NCBI GenBank assembly: GCA_964203655.1 | Contig: CAXNMJ010000001.1 | Location: 310,001-374,000, forward strand | Origin: BACL27 sp947488385 | Lineage (GTDB): Bacteria > Actinomycetota > Acidimicrobiia > Acidimicrobiales > Ilumatobacteraceae | DNA length: 64,000 nt | Direction of reading: 5' to 3' | Shown here: piece by piece, positions 18,785 to 29,564 of the stretch | Position numbering within the stretch: position 1 is the stretch's first letter | Layout: each line of letters opens with the position of its first letter | Program-made: the position numbers and the translations under genes | The notes under the pieces: generated by a model | Told to the model about the DNA's origin: nothing | Database searches by the model: none | The model's input: only the letters and a program-made list of their open reading frames with translations

Positions 18785-21212
18785 TCAAGCCGTCACAAGT
18801 TGCTGGTCGCGATTTGTATTCGCAAGTTTTCGTCGCTGTGCAACTTGTCGACCACGCCATCGCACGGCCAAAACGCCAATGCCTACCAACGTCAGAAAGT
18901 ACGCAAGGAAATCAATCTTTGTGTACCCGTAATGAAGACGAACATCTTTCTGCGTTGGAATTACAACCATCATGTTTGGCGCAACTCGATAGGGACCACT
19001 GGCCCCAGTTACTTTCCAATTCGGAAAGTAACTCATTCGTACAAGCACAGGTACGCCAACTTTGTCGACTGTGAAACTTATGGCCTCGTCTTCAAGCTTC
19101 GTATTGCTGACTTGCACTACCGGTAGCTCGACCACATTTATTTGCTGCGAAGCAGTCACAATGTCAACTCGTCGCGACGGGTCTTTGGGTTCGCCTTGTC
19201 GGCGATTCAAATCAACTACAACGTCAACTGTCTGCCATGAGTCAGGCCCGCTTTCAACTGGAGTCGCCGCCCAATCTTCTGGATGCTGAAACCAACTTGT
19301 TCCGATCTCGAGCCAACGCTCTTTGGGATCAGACTGACTATTCACGGCAATAACTGGTTGAACTTTCATCGGCACAACAAGTTCGCTTTCGGCCACTTTA
19401 TAAATCGACCAGGGTCCGCTTTGAGCAACTTTGACGAGCGCCGCCTGCATGTTTGCTTGATCGATCGCCTCGGCGGTAAATGCCATGTAATAGCGCACCC
19501 CAAGTTCTTGCAAATACCTCACACCAAGACCCGCGTTGTTGTCGTCGTAGCGAAGTTCGCGCACAGGATTGCTGCTCTGCTTTGACATTGCCGCAGCGGC
19601 GATGAAGTGATACGCCGTCGTACCCGAAGCCTCAAAGTTCAAGCCTTCCATCGAACCGATGCAACCATTTGTCCAGTGCGGCAAAAGCATTAGAGACATC
19701 GTCGTGCCATATTTATTTAGTTCGCCGTTATTCTCCCAAAGTGCACGACCACAACCATGTTGCGGGTCTTCACCCAAACCCTTCATAGTTTCTACGACGG
19801 TGCGATACTCGGCATACGCACTCTTGCCTTCATAACCGGTGAAGTTCCAGCGAGCCCAACCGTCAACAAAACCGTCGTTGGACGCTTTGGTAGTAATCAA
19901 ACCCCACTTATATATTGTCTCACCTGCTGCATTTGTTGTGATCTTGCCAAACGGCATTTCTTGAAAACGAAAACCAATCACGCCGACCACCAAGACGGTC
20001 ATCGCTGTTATCCATGACAAGTTAAATCGTGGATTTTCGCGCACTGAGGCAAGCGGAATCAATTCTTGATCTGGGCTACGGGTTAATGCCTGTCGGCCTA
20101 AACGCTGCAGTTGGTAAAAACCCATCAACCAAATTACTGACTCATACATGCCAACGAACATGAGGAAATAGCGCAACAAATATAAGAATGGCAATAGTCG
20201 TGGATTCCATAACAGGCCAATAACGGGCAAGACTCTCGCGACCAAAGTAAACGCCAAATACCAAGACGATGCAATAGACACCCATCCAGATGCCGGTTCG
20301 ATTGCGACGCCTGACGAACACTGCGAACCCTACGCAAGCAAAACCAAAAATCAGGACATCCCAAAAAGTTGCCAAAGGAAAATACATTTTCCAAAAAGAG
20401 TCACTCGCGCCACTCGGTCTTGGTTCGTATTTCATATCGGTCATATATGCGTGACCGGTCAAGAACGGTAAAACCCAAAACGAAGAGAGCAAAATAGCCG
20501 TGACAGAAATAGTGACCGCAGTGATCGTCGCCTTTTTGGTGCACCAAACTGCTGCCAGCAGCACTACTCCACCGAAAACGAACAACAAAACAATGCCGTG
20601 ACTCAATGCGCTGAGAGCAAGCACAACGGCAGTCAGCATCTTGCCTCGATGTTCATCAAAAGCTCGAATCAAAAGCCCAAATGTGAGTATCGCCAACGAA
20701 AGCGCGATTGAAAACGAAAACTCGCCCGCCATTGTTGATGCGATATTGCCGCCGTAAATCGTAAAACTCTCGTCATACAAAAAGACGACAGATGCCAGGG
20801 TCAACAGTTCAGGAATCGGAAACAGAAATTTTGCAAACTTGCCAAAAAGCCAAACACAAATTGGCAGAGTCAAGATTCCTAGAACGGCGATTATTTTCAA
20901 CGCAATTCCATACGGCAAAATCAGATCAACTAGCAATACTGCAAGTGCGGGCAAGACCATGTAGAAGCGATACATCGGAAAACCCGAGTACCAGTCATTG
21001 CTCCAACCCGTTAAGCGAAAATGCGGCAACAAAAAATCGCGCAAGAACGCCGGACCATAGACATGGGCGCCCATGTCACCACCTGTTGGGGTGTTATTTC
21101 GCAATATCAACTCTGGATGCAGGGTCATTAACAACATCAAAGTTGAACCAGCAACGATTACGGCCGAAGTAATTTGCTGAGCAGTCCAACTGCGAAAATC
21201 AATTTGCTTCAC
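18785..21212 (-). CDS. PTPS-related/YfhO-like polytopic membrane protein (frame break near 20220)
   Basis: A membrane protein of about 808 residues after one +1 break is bridged, starting at GTG 21212. The N-terminus has a membrane segment, then NNTPTGGDMGAHVYGPAFLR, a feature of the 6-pyruvoyl-tetrahydropterin-synthase-related membrane family (not a pterin enzyme). About ten further hydrophobic segments follow. The first frame ends in GVYFGRESLA; the next resumes at RVLPVIGLLWNPRLLPFLYL. A long external region leads to FTVDKVGVPVLVRMSYFPNW and GPYRVAPNMMVVIPTQKDV before a last membrane segment, an arrangement shared with YfhO-like proteins proposed to modify cell-surface glycans. Immediately upstream of manB in the operon, so a role in envelope glycan assembly is reasonable but unproven. 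Confidence 0.8.
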
Positions 21213-21248
21213 TGCGTAGAAACTCTAGTCGTGAATAGTTGCTTCTGA

Positions 21249-21992
21249 TTAGAGCAGGGCCACAAGCAACAAACCAGTCGCATTAAACGCGACGTGCGCA
21301 ACAATCGACATGCCAATTCTGTGAGTTCGATGAAAACAAAAACCGAGGACGAGCGCAAAAGCGAGCAGGCCGGGAAACTCGACAAGTTGAAGGTGAACGG
21401 CGGCAAACCAGACGGCAGTAATAACGACAGCGACTTTACTTCCTAAGCGGTTTTTTATTCCCGACTGAATAAAGCCGCGATATACCAACTCTTCAACAAA
21501 CGGTGCGCCAATGACAACGACCAAAATCAAAACGATCAGCCATGGGCCAGTTGCGTTGTTGAATAAGTCTTGCGCTCGCTTCTCGATTAATTCTGGTGCA
21601 AATTTTTCAGGAAACAAAATACGAAATGGCCAAGTCACAAGTCCAACGAGAACAAGCTGACCTGCGATGCCAATCGGAAGACCCCAAAGATCGACACGAC
21701 GAAACTTTAAAAAGAAGTCGCTTGAAAATCTCTGACTACCAAATCTCTGTGAGACCAGATACAAACCGATAATGAACGGAACCCAAAGTGCAAGCGCAGA
21801 AACACCCAAAAACCACTTCGGCTCTTTGCCAGAAACTATGTCTGTGTTGCCGGTTGCCACGAGAATTGCCGAACTGACGAACAGCGCCACGAAGTAACTC
21901 GCGGTCCAAGTCAAAATGACCGTCTTTAGATTAAAAGTTTGACTTCTTGCCGGCTCTTGCCCATAGGGCGGAGCCCACGGCGATTGGTTCAT
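21249..21992 (-). CDS. CPBP-family intramembrane metalloprotease
   Basis: A CAAX protease/bacteriocin-processing (CPBP, Abi) family protein, 247 residues from ATG 21992 (MNQSPWAPPYGQEPARS). About seven or eight membrane segments carry the diagnostic motifs: GAPFVEELVYRGFIQS (EExxxR), VWFAAVHLQLVEF (FxxxH) and MSIVAHVAFNATGL (HxxxN). Bacterial members act in processing or immunity; the substrate is unknown. Its ATG overlaps the TGA of the DUF3499 gene (ATGA), so the two are translationally coupled. A proline-rich N-terminus precedes the first membrane segment. Confidence 0.87.
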   Translation of the reverse strand: MNQSPWAPPYGQEPARSQTFNLKTVILTWTASYFVALFVSSAILVATGNTDIVSGKEPKWFLGVSALALWVPFIIGLYLVSQRFGSQRFSSDFFLKFRRVDLWGLPIGIAGQLVLVGLVTWPFRILFPEKFAPELIEKRAQDLFNNATGPWLIVLILVVVIGAPFVEELVYRGFIQSGIKNRLGSKVAVVITAVWFAAVHLQLVEFPGLLAFALVLGFCFHRTHRIGMSIVAHVAFNATGLLLVALL

Positions 21993-22219
21993 CCCGCGAG
22001 GCGGTTTGGCATTACAACTCTGAAACGGTTGCGGCGATCTTCGAGCCTCCAACCAGACGGAGCCGTAATTCTTACGCCGTGTCGATCGCACAAATCATAA
22101 GCGTGCGGATCTCGCTCGGCGGTCAAGTCATCTATCCATACCAAAGCACGACTGTATTGATAGGTCAAAGTAATTGTTGCGAGTTCGTTACATGTGCAAC
22201 GTGAACAACGACGAACCAT
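21989..22219 (-). CDS. DUF3499 family small protein
   Basis: A 76-residue conserved actinobacterial protein of unknown function, starting at ATG 22219 (MVRRCSRCTCNELATITLTY); an upstream in-frame ATG at 22303 is unlikely. It has the family pattern of two early cysteines, then TLTYQYSRALVWIDDL, DPHAYDLCDRHGVRITAPSG with a Cys and two His that may bind metal, and W near the end. In Mycobacterium the homologue lies beside manB and close to whiB2 and the F420 genes, and a similar neighbourhood is seen here. It is the first gene of a six-gene minus-strand operon and is divergent from ftsH. Confidence 0.85.
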   Translation of the reverse strand: MVRRCSRCTCNELATITLTYQYSRALVWIDDLTAERDPHAYDLCDRHGVRITAPSGWRLEDRRNRFRVVMPNRLAG

Positions 22220-22339
22220 GTAGATAACAATAATTGATGAGTCATCGGCCACAGGGGATTTCAAGTCGGGCGAATACCCTGCCGAGAACGAGACATTCGC
22301 CATTGCAGGGTCTCAACATCGGGTCGTATCATTAAACGC

Positions 22340-24346
22340 GTGACCAAACTTCCTCCCCCACCGCCACCAGCAAAGCCTTCGTCGTCAAAGCGCAAGCCTG
22401 CTGCCCGCAAGAAGCCTGCAAATTTTTTGAACAAGAAGTCTCCAAAAAAGACTCGTAAAAATTCGAATGTAAGTAGCGACACCGAAAAGCCAAACATGCC
22501 CCGTTGGGCGACATGGGCAATCGTGGCTGTGGTCGTCTTGTTAATAGCCGGACCGCGATTGTGGCCTACATCCACCGCTACGAAAGTTTCGTACACAGAG
22601 TTTCTAGAACTTGTCAAACAAAATCAAGTGACACAAGTTCAAATCAACAATCTTTCGAATGAGATCAGCGGAACCCTCAAGGACGGTAGCGAATTCGCGA
22701 CGACCGGTGCCGTGATTCTTTCTGATGCAGACGAAACTTTGCTCAAAGAAAAAGGTGTCGACTATGACTATGCGACACCGCAAGGCAACTTCTTTACGAA
22801 TTTGATTCCACTTCTATTGCCATTCATTTTGATCATGGGTTTTTTCGTTTGGATGCAACGTCGAGCCATGGGTCAAGCCGGAAGCATCATGTCGATCGGT
22901 CGTAGCCGAGCCAAAAATTACAACGCCGACAAACCCGCAACTACATTTGCCGACGTTGCCGGATACGACGGTGTCAAACAAGAAATTCGTGAAGTTGTTG
23001 ACTTTTTGAAGATGCCAGAGAGCTTCAAAGAAATCGGTGCTCGCGTTCCTAAAGGTGTTCTGCTAGTCGGCCCTCCGGGTACCGGCAAAACTCTTTTCGC
23101 ACGTGCGGTGGCTGGCGAAGCAGGTGTTGGCTTTTTGTCGGTGACGGGTTCTGACTTCATGGAAATGTTCGTCGGCGTCGGCGCAAGTCGCGTGCGCGAT
23201 CTCTTTCAGCAAGCCCGCAAAATGGGAAGAGCAATTATTTTCGTTGACGAAATCGACTCAATCGGACGAAAGCGCGGCGCAGGTCTCGGTGGCGGACATG
23301 ACGAGCGTGAGCAGACTTTAAATCAGTTGCTCGCCGAAATGGACGGATTCGAAACAACAGAAGGCGTGATTGTTATGGCGGCGACAAACCGTCCTGACAT
23401 TTTGGATGCGGCTCTTTTGCGACCAGGTCGCTTTGATCGTCAAGTAATAATGCCGTTGCCAGAATGTGAAGAGCGCTTGGCAATTCTGACAGTGCATTCA
23501 AAAGGCAAGCGAATGGGTACCGACGTCGTTCTCGACACGATGGCCAAAGCAACACCAGGAATGAGTGGCGCAGATCTTGCGAACCTTGTCAATGAATCGG
23601 CGTTGCTCGCCGTGCGTCGAGGCTCAAAAGTTATTGAACACATCGACTTCGAAAACGCCCGTGACCGAGTGATCATGGGTGCTCGTCGTGAAAGTTTGAT
23701 CCTTAACGCCGAAGAAAAACGAGCAACTGCATATCACGAAGGTGGTCACGCGGTTCTTGCAACTGTCCTACCCCACAGTGATCCACTGCACAAAGTGACG
23801 ATCTTGCCGCGTGGCATGGCGCTTGGTGTTACATGGACGCTGCCAGAAGAGCGACATACATATTCTCGTGACTACTTCAAAGACATGATCTGCAAAGCCA
23901 TGGGTGGCCGTGTTGCAGAAATGATTGTGTTTGGTCATTTGAATAGTGGCGCCGCAAACGACCTCGAGCAGGCAACTTCAATTGCGCGACGAATGGTGCG
24001 CGAATGGGGAATGAGCGACGCGGTTGGCCCAATGGCCTGGAGTTCTCAGCAGCAGGTCTTTTTAGGCGAAGACTTAATGACTAACGGTCGCGAATACTCA
24101 GACGAGACCGCCCGAATGATCGACTCAGAAATTGGATTAATCCTTCGCGAGCAAGAAGCCCGCGCAAAAGTCTTGCTCGAAAAGAATCGTGCAGGTCTTG
24201 ATCTTGTGGCTCAGAGCCTGCTCGAGCAAGAAACTATCGACGGCGCGACCGTTGCTCGCCTTGTTCAAGACGGACTCGGCAGACCACAAATTGTTGAGCC
24301 ATCGCCTGGCGCACCAAAAAAATCTAACGAATCAAGCGAAAACTAA
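22340..24346 (+). CDS. ftsH: ATP-dependent zinc metalloprotease FtsH
   Basis: Membrane-anchored AAA+ protease, 668 residues from GTG 22340. A basic, proline-rich N-terminus (about 50 residues, rich in Lys) precedes membrane segment 1 (about 57-75); a short external domain leads to membrane segment 2 (about 153-172). The AAA domain has LVGPPGTGKTLFARAVAGEA (about residue 243), IIFVDEIDSIGRKRG and NRPDILDAALLRPGRFDRQ; the zinc site is YHEGGHAVLA (about residue 467) with a downstream third ligand. It degrades misfolded membrane proteins and some regulators. The long basic N-terminal extension is more marked than in E. coli FtsH. The stop overlaps the stop of the convergent thioredoxin-like gene by 4 nt. 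Confidence 0.96.
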   Translation: MTKLPPPPPPAKPSSSKRKPAARKKPANFLNKKSPKKTRKNSNVSSDTEKPNMPRWATWAIVAVVVLLIAGPRLWPTSTATKVSYTEFLELVKQNQVTQVQINNLSNEISGTLKDGSEFATTGAVILSDADETLLKEKGVDYDYATPQGNFFTNLIPLLLPFILIMGFFVWMQRRAMGQAGSIMSIGRSRAKNYNADKPATTFADVAGYDGVKQEIREVVDFLKMPESFKEIGARVPKGVLLVGPPGTGKTLFARAVAGEAGVGFLSVTGSDFMEMFVGVGASRVRDLFQQARKMGRAIIFVDEIDSIGRKRGAGLGGGHDEREQTLNQLLAEMDGFETTEGVIVMAATNRPDILDAALLRPGRFDRQVIMPLPECEERLAILTVHSKGKRMGTDVVLDTMAKATPGMSGADLANLVNESALLAVRRGSKVIEHIDFENARDRVIMGARRESLILNAEEKRATAYHEGGHAVLATVLPHSDPLHKVTILPRGMALGVTWTLPEERHTYSRDYFKDMICKAMGGRVAEMIVFGHLNSGAANDLEQATSIARRMVREWGMSDAVGPMAWSSQQQVFLGEDLMTNGREYSDETARMIDSEIGLILREQEARAKVLLEKNRAGLDLVAQSLLEQETIDGATVARLVQDGLGRPQIVEPSPGAPKKSNESSEN

Positions 24347-24810
24347 TTAGTCAAACTGTCGTGAGTTGCATCACGACACGAAGCGACATCGTTTAACACT
24401 TGCGGATCACGGCACTTTGCCAGTGCTGCCCATAAGTCGGTAGCGGTGATCGGACCAACCGTTGCAAATCGCACAACCCCAGATTGATCTGCAATAACTG
24501 TTGTTGGCACCGAGTCAATTTGATATCGCTTGTGTAATTCACGCATCTCAACAAAGTCAATTATCTGCACGGCAACTTCTTTGCTTGCGAGAACTTGAGC
24601 CTTAACTGCTACGTCTTTGCACGCATCACATGTCGAAGAGGTGAAAATTGCGACAAGCCAATTTTTTTGTGTCGCGTCAAAGTCGCTTCTATCAACCTGG
24701 TGCGGCACCACACCTTGAGCTTGCGCCGGAGCATCTGGCTTTCGGCGACGCAACACAACACTTAGAACGGCTGCGCTTAATAAAACAGCGACCGCGACGA
24801 GCGTTTGCAC
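24343..24810 (-). CDS. Membrane-anchored thioredoxin-like protein
   Basis: A 155-residue protein: an N-terminal membrane segment (VAVAVLLSAAVLSVVL), an Arg-rich stop-transfer, and a thioredoxin fold with the redox motif STCDACKDVA (CDAC, about residues 61-64) and the cis-proline IDSVPTTVIAD. The topology suggests an extracytoplasmic or membrane-facing disulfide exchange or sensing role. It starts at GTG 24810, which shares one base with the TAG of the upstream DUF5719 gene (TAGTG), so it is likely coupled to that secreted protein. No partner such as CcdA is seen. Confidence 0.8.
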   Translation of the reverse strand: MQTLVAVAVLLSAAVLSVVLRRRKPDAPAQAQGVVPHQVDRSDFDATQKNWLVAIFTSSTCDACKDVAVKAQVLASKEVAVQIIDFVEMRELHKRYQIDSVPTTVIADQSGVVRFATVGPITATDLWAALAKCRDPQVLNDVASCRDATHDSLTN

Positions 24811-26325
24811 TATTTGCCACCCTGCGAATTAGTGATCCCGGCAGATCGATATGGCAAACCCGGCACACTTGAGAAACCGACAAGGTCGTGACCGCGCGTA
24901 ATTTCGCGCTGCACCACGATCTCGTTGTCTGACTCGACGAGAATCTGCAACAGACCGGCAGTCGGTGGAACTTTGACTTCAAGAACGGCAGCAGAACCAA
25001 GCTGAACTGTTTCAAAGCCTTCAATCGCAACAGCACCAGCTGGCCCAACAGTTGAAATCTTCAACGTGCTCGCCAACGAAGTTGCATTCACGATAATTAG
25101 CGAACCACCTATGGCTGTGACTCCGCTTGGAATTGTCCAAACACGCGACGGAGATCCAGACGGGGCTACCAAAAGTAACCGTCGTGCCAGTGTTTTTATC
25201 GACTTTGCGAGTTAAGACCTGTTCAACGACAACAAATTCAACCGAAGAGTCGTCAACACTTGTCACGAAGTCATCGGTGATACTAGACACGAGAATTCCA
25301 TATCTACCGTTCGTGATTGCGGGCAAACTTGATGTCTCTAAAGTGGTCACTCGGCCAGCAGGAATCGTCAAGACAAGTGGCTCTCGAAATATCTCGTCGG
25401 TGTCGCCTGTCAAAAAAGCAACGCTTACCGCTTTGTCTTGATCGGTTGGATTAAAAACAACTATCTCTTCATCGGTATCTAGATTTTTTTGTCCTCCAGC
25501 AAACCACCATTGCCGACTCGTGGCTGGCGCACCGAGCGAACTCGAATAGCCGAGACGTCCCCGACCTAAAAAGTGCTCAAGTTTGCCGGCCACAAAACGA
25601 CCAGATGATGCACGAATCGAAACTGCAAGAACGGCCTCATTACGAGCACCCTCGTCACCCATTGACAACGAATAAACACTTTCAGGTTCAATGATGACGC
25701 CCTTGAGCGACGCGGGGTCACGTTTGCCGTCGGCTGTAACAAAACTGACATCTACAACAGTTGAATCTGGAAATGGATTCGTAAGCAAAATATTGAACAG
25801 ACTCTCTGCCCCAGTAAAACCGTCAGCGAAGAACCAACGATCAGACGGCTTGTTCGCACACAAAGCCACCGAGTCGCCAGCAGGATGAATTATTCGCTGC
25901 TCAACTGCAGCGCCACCATTGTCGAGTTCAACAATCGCACTCACATACCTGCTCTTGCGACCACCCGTTGCATCAAAGACGCTTCTCGTGAATGGCTGAA
26001 CAACAAGAACTGCAGAGGCCGCAGGTTTGTCGGTCGAGAGGTAGGTGATTTTGCCCGTAACGGGAATGTCCGAAGAGTTTGCGACGATGATTTCACTCGT
26101 GACCGTTTTTTCGGACGCCGGCACACCAGGACAGAACCAAGACGACGAGGTCTGCAAGGTGCCAGCAACACTCGGCATTGACGAAACGCCAAAGATGTTT
26201 TCTGAAACCTGATCGGCATCAACACTTGATTCGGCTTTGCCTGCTTGGTTGACAAAAACTGCTGCGACAAGCGCCAAACTAACTGCAATAAGAGCCAAGG
26301 CAAATCGCCACTGAATTTTTCTCAT
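24810..26325 (-). CDS. DUF5719-like secreted/anchored protein (frame break near 25174)
   Basis: About 504 residues after one +1 break. It begins with a signal anchor (WRFALALIAVSLALVAAVFV, about residues 6-25) and has an all-beta, Ser/Thr/Val-rich external part with SSWFCPGVPASEKTVTSEI near the start and WWFAGGQKNLDTDEEIVVFN in the middle, the repeat-like features of the actinobacterial DUF5719 family. The frame breaks after NTGTTVTF; the next frame gives VAPSGSPSRVWTIPSGVTAI to LPYRSAGITNSQGGK. The function is unknown. Its ATG overlaps the stop of the giant GT2 gene (ATGA), so it probably works with that glycosyltransferase at the cell surface. Confidence 0.78.
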
Positions 26326-29300
26326 CTACTTGCCAAATCTATTTTTTGTTCGGGTTGAGCCGGATCAGTAATCAATTTCACTCGTTGTGAACCAATTTTT
26401 TGTATACGACCACGGAAGCGTGAAATATTTGCCGCCAAAATCAAAAGGGTCAGCCAAACAAGTGCTTGCAAAATCAAGAACACATACCGTTGTATTGAAG
26501 TTTGATACTCCAAACTCGCAACTCCTGCAATCGGAGCATCAAATGCAGTCGAAGCGCCAAAAGCAACTCGTGGTGTGAGCTGTGCGCCATCAACGGCCAA
26601 ATGCCATCGTGAATCAAACGGGACTGCAACATGCACTGTGCCACCTGAAAATTGGGTTCTAACAGTTTTATCGGCCACAGAATTTTCGTCTACGACCAAT
26701 GGACCAACTGACTTCAGATTTTGACTGGTGAGAGCAACATCGCTCGCCTGCTGACTGGCCACAGATGACTCTTCATCCAAGACACTGACAATTGGCAACC
26801 ATGAAACATTTTCGAAGATCACCAAATCTCGCGCAAAATAAGTGCGACGAAGATCAAGTTGATTTGACAGCGACTCGACCAATTTTTGAGCGGCCAACGA
26901 CGGTTGTTCACCAAGTGGCACCACGAAATAGCGAACTGCGAGCGGCGACATCAAACGACCGACTCGAATCGTGTCGCTGGCAACTAGAGATTCAAGTGCG
27001 CGTTGTGCGGCAACATTCATCGGTGTTTCTTGCGGTGCCCAAATTGAAGTGAAATTCACCGGGCCGTCGTCTGCAACACCATACGAGACTTCTCCATTGA
27101 CCGCGTTAGTTGATACTGGCAAAAGGTCGCGATCCCCTACAAACAAAGTTCGATAGTTGCCCTCACTTGGGTTGTCTGGCAGTTGCACAAGCAATTGCGA
27201 AACCGAAGTTTTGGGCTGATTCCATCTTCCGTCAGTAACACTTAGAAGAACTGGCGCAATCACGAGCGCAATTGAAACTGGCACGAGCAGACTGAGCGAT
27301 CTGCGCCAGTCAGATGAACGACTCAAATTTGTTTCAGCAAAAACGCTCAGACAGGTTGCAACAGAGATGGCCAGACCGCACGCCACGATTGCCAACATTG
27401 CTGATGGTTGCGGGATCGCGAACGGAAGGTTTCCTCGATCATCAAGCACCACAAGCAGCAAGCCGAAAGTTACGAATACTGCAGCGCGAATTGCCCAAAG
27501 CCTGCGCCATGAAGTGGCGACGATCAAAGCACAGACAACACAAAAATATCCAGCAATTACTAAAAAGCCAGCACGCATATTGCCCAGGTCAAGTCGTGCG
27601 AGCGAACCAAGACCAATACGGCGATTTGAAATGCCTTGATCGCCAGCAAGTAGTTGCCACCATGACTTTGAGACGAAATGCATTGACCAAGGAAGGTTGA
27701 TGAAGATTGCGCCGATCAAACTGATAAAGCCAATTGACGCAAAACTGAGCAAATCTTTCAATTGAACACCACCAAGCCACGACGAAAAGATCCAAAGCAG
27801 AATCATGATCAATGCAACGATTGCAATACTCGGCGTGAAGGCAAAAACAAGACCAAGAATCAACGTCAAGCCCGCAACGAGTTGAGTACGACGAACCAGA
27901 CCTTGCGCTTGAGCATCTTGATATCGATTCAAAATATCGAGCAGCCATGGCGCAGCCGCGATGCACAACAACGCAGAAAGTCGGCCCCGCGAAATCGCCT
28001 CAAACGAAAGCGGAAGCGCCGCATAAACCACAGCACCTGCGAGCCGCACGCGCGTGTTGGCGAATGCACCACAAAGACGCCACATACCAAATAGTCCGAC
28101 GAATAGTGATCCGACGATCATCAGAGTTTGAACGAGTGCAAGATTGCCGAAAAGCAGAAACGAGCCAAGCGAAACTAAACCGATGCCGGTTGGGTTTGCT
28201 GATGCTTCTCCAAAGCCGCTTGACCACCAACCTGATAGAAAACTTGAAAACAACGAGCCTGAAGTGAGTGACCCATTTTCAAACGGCAACATTTCGCCAA
28301 TCGCGCGAGAAGAGTCAGCAATAATTTGACGACTGCCAAAAATTATCAAAAAGAAAACCGCCAAAAGCGTTGTGCCGGCCGTTCGTGTTGAGCTTTGCTT
28401 CCATCTCTTTTTTGTATCAACGAGCGACGCAATCTCGATTGATGCCACTGCTCGGCGGTGCCGAATGAAACGAGTAATTCGGGCCGAACCCTTGACTTGC
28501 AGTTTGGCAATCTCGCTTGCGGCCACGCGACGCAAAGGGCGAACTTCTCGCCTTCTACGCCAGACATAAGCCCCATCAATAACCAGTGCAAGTGTCGACC
28601 TGAAACCCGCGAGCGACTCGCGAAATGAACCAGTGAAAACGCCGACGACCGTTTCAACAGTCGAAGTAAGCAGCATCTGCAACCACACAAACGGCAACCG
28701 AAAGCGACTCGTAAGTGTGGCAACTGTTCGTGCACGGTGTTGTGCGACAACGCCACGTGAGACTGAGTTTGGCGAGCGCCCCGCAAAGTTGTTTAGGTGC
28801 TTGGCAACTGCAGTTGGCGAGACAATTACTCGCGCTCCGCTCAGATGAGCCCGCCAACAGAATTCAAGATCCTCACCAAAAAACGAAATGTCTTGGCTGA
28901 ATCCGTTCAGCTCACGGAAAATATCTGATCGCACCAGCATGCAAGCCGAACTTACGAAGAACACATCACGAACCGAGTCGTGTTGCTCTTGGTCGCGTTC
29001 ATTTCGCTCAATAAACGGATCGATCTCGCCACAACGATCAATACCAAAGCCGACTGACTGCAAAATTGTTGGATTCTGCCAGTCCATGAGTTTTGGTCCG
29101 ACAACTGCTGCATTTGAAATGAAGAGTTCTTGAACCAAGATTCGCAGAGTTGAAGGATTTAGAGCGACGTCGTCGTGCATAATGCAAAACAAACCGCCCT
29201 CACCTTCGACGATGCGTTGAAGCTCGTTGACTTGCCGACCAAAACCAGGGTTACCTTCAACAATTCGGACAACTGCTTTGGGTAATACGTCGGTGATCTG

Positions 29301-29516
29301 CTGTGATACGAGATTGGCTTGCGTGGTGTCGGCACCCGACTCGGTAATCGGAGTAGTTAAGAAAAAGACATGGCTAATGTTCGGGTAATCCTGGGCGGCC
29401 AGACATGCAAGAACTTCTTCAAACCAAGCCCCGGGCTGATGCACCACCATTGCAGTGACAAGTGGTGGCGCAGTGACTGATTGGCTCTGAGATTCTTCTA
29501 CTGGCTCATTGCTCAC
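26322..29516 (-). CDS. GT2-family glycosyltransferase fused to a polytopic membrane domain
   Basis: A 1,064-residue protein. The N-terminal third is a GT-A fold family 2 glycosyltransferase: VTAMVVHQPGAWFEEVLACL, LFCIMHDDVALNPSTLRIL (acidic metal site), and FFGEDLEFCWRAHLSGARVI (catalytic ED region). After about residue 370 come around a dozen hydrophobic segments, starting GTTLLAVFFLIIFGSRQIIA, and a C-terminal external beta domain before a last membrane helix (YVFLILQALVWLTLLILAAN). Such large GT2-membrane proteins occur in actinobacterial envelope loci next to DUF5719 genes and are thought to build surface polysaccharide; the acceptor is unknown. It is the first gene of the minus operon GT2 - DUF5719 - thioredoxin-like and is divergent from the flippase-like gene. 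Confidence 0.85.
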   Translation of the reverse strand: MSNEPVEESQSQSVTAPPLVTAMVVHQPGAWFEEVLACLAAQDYPNISHVFFLTTPITESGADTTQANLVSQQITDVLPKAVVRIVEGNPGFGRQVNELQRIVEGEGGLFCIMHDDVALNPSTLRILVQELFISNAAVVGPKLMDWQNPTILQSVGFGIDRCGEIDPFIERNERDQEQHDSVRDVFFVSSACMLVRSDIFRELNGFSQDISFFGEDLEFCWRAHLSGARVIVSPTAVAKHLNNFAGRSPNSVSRGVVAQHRARTVATLTSRFRLPFVWLQMLLTSTVETVVGVFTGSFRESLAGFRSTLALVIDGAYVWRRRREVRPLRRVAASEIAKLQVKGSARITRFIRHRRAVASIEIASLVDTKKRWKQSSTRTAGTTLLAVFFLIIFGSRQIIADSSRAIGEMLPFENGSLTSGSLFSSFLSGWWSSGFGEASANPTGIGLVSLGSFLLFGNLALVQTLMIVGSLFVGLFGMWRLCGAFANTRVRLAGAVVYAALPLSFEAISRGRLSALLCIAAAPWLLDILNRYQDAQAQGLVRRTQLVAGLTLILGLVFAFTPSIAIVALIMILLWIFSSWLGGVQLKDLLSFASIGFISLIGAIFINLPWSMHFVSKSWWQLLAGDQGISNRRIGLGSLARLDLGNMRAGFLVIAGYFCVVCALIVATSWRRLWAIRAAVFVTFGLLLVVLDDRGNLPFAIPQPSAMLAIVACGLAISVATCLSVFAETNLSRSSDWRRSLSLLVPVSIALVIAPVLLSVTDGRWNQPKTSVSQLLVQLPDNPSEGNYRTLFVGDRDLLPVSTNAVNGEVSYGVADDGPVNFTSIWAPQETPMNVAAQRALESLVASDTIRVGRLMSPLAVRYFVVPLGEQPSLAAQKLVESLSNQLDLRRTYFARDLVIFENVSWLPIVSVLDEESSVASQQASDVALTSQNLKSVGPLVVDENSVADKTVRTQFSGGTVHVAVPFDSRWHLAVDGAQLTPRVAFGASTAFDAPIAGVASLEYQTSIQRYVFLILQALVWLTLLILAANISRFRGRIQKIGSQRVKLITDPAQPEQKIDLASR

Positions 29517-29564
29517 GATGCCATAAGACTACTAATTCGGCACTGACTACTAACCTTGATCACG

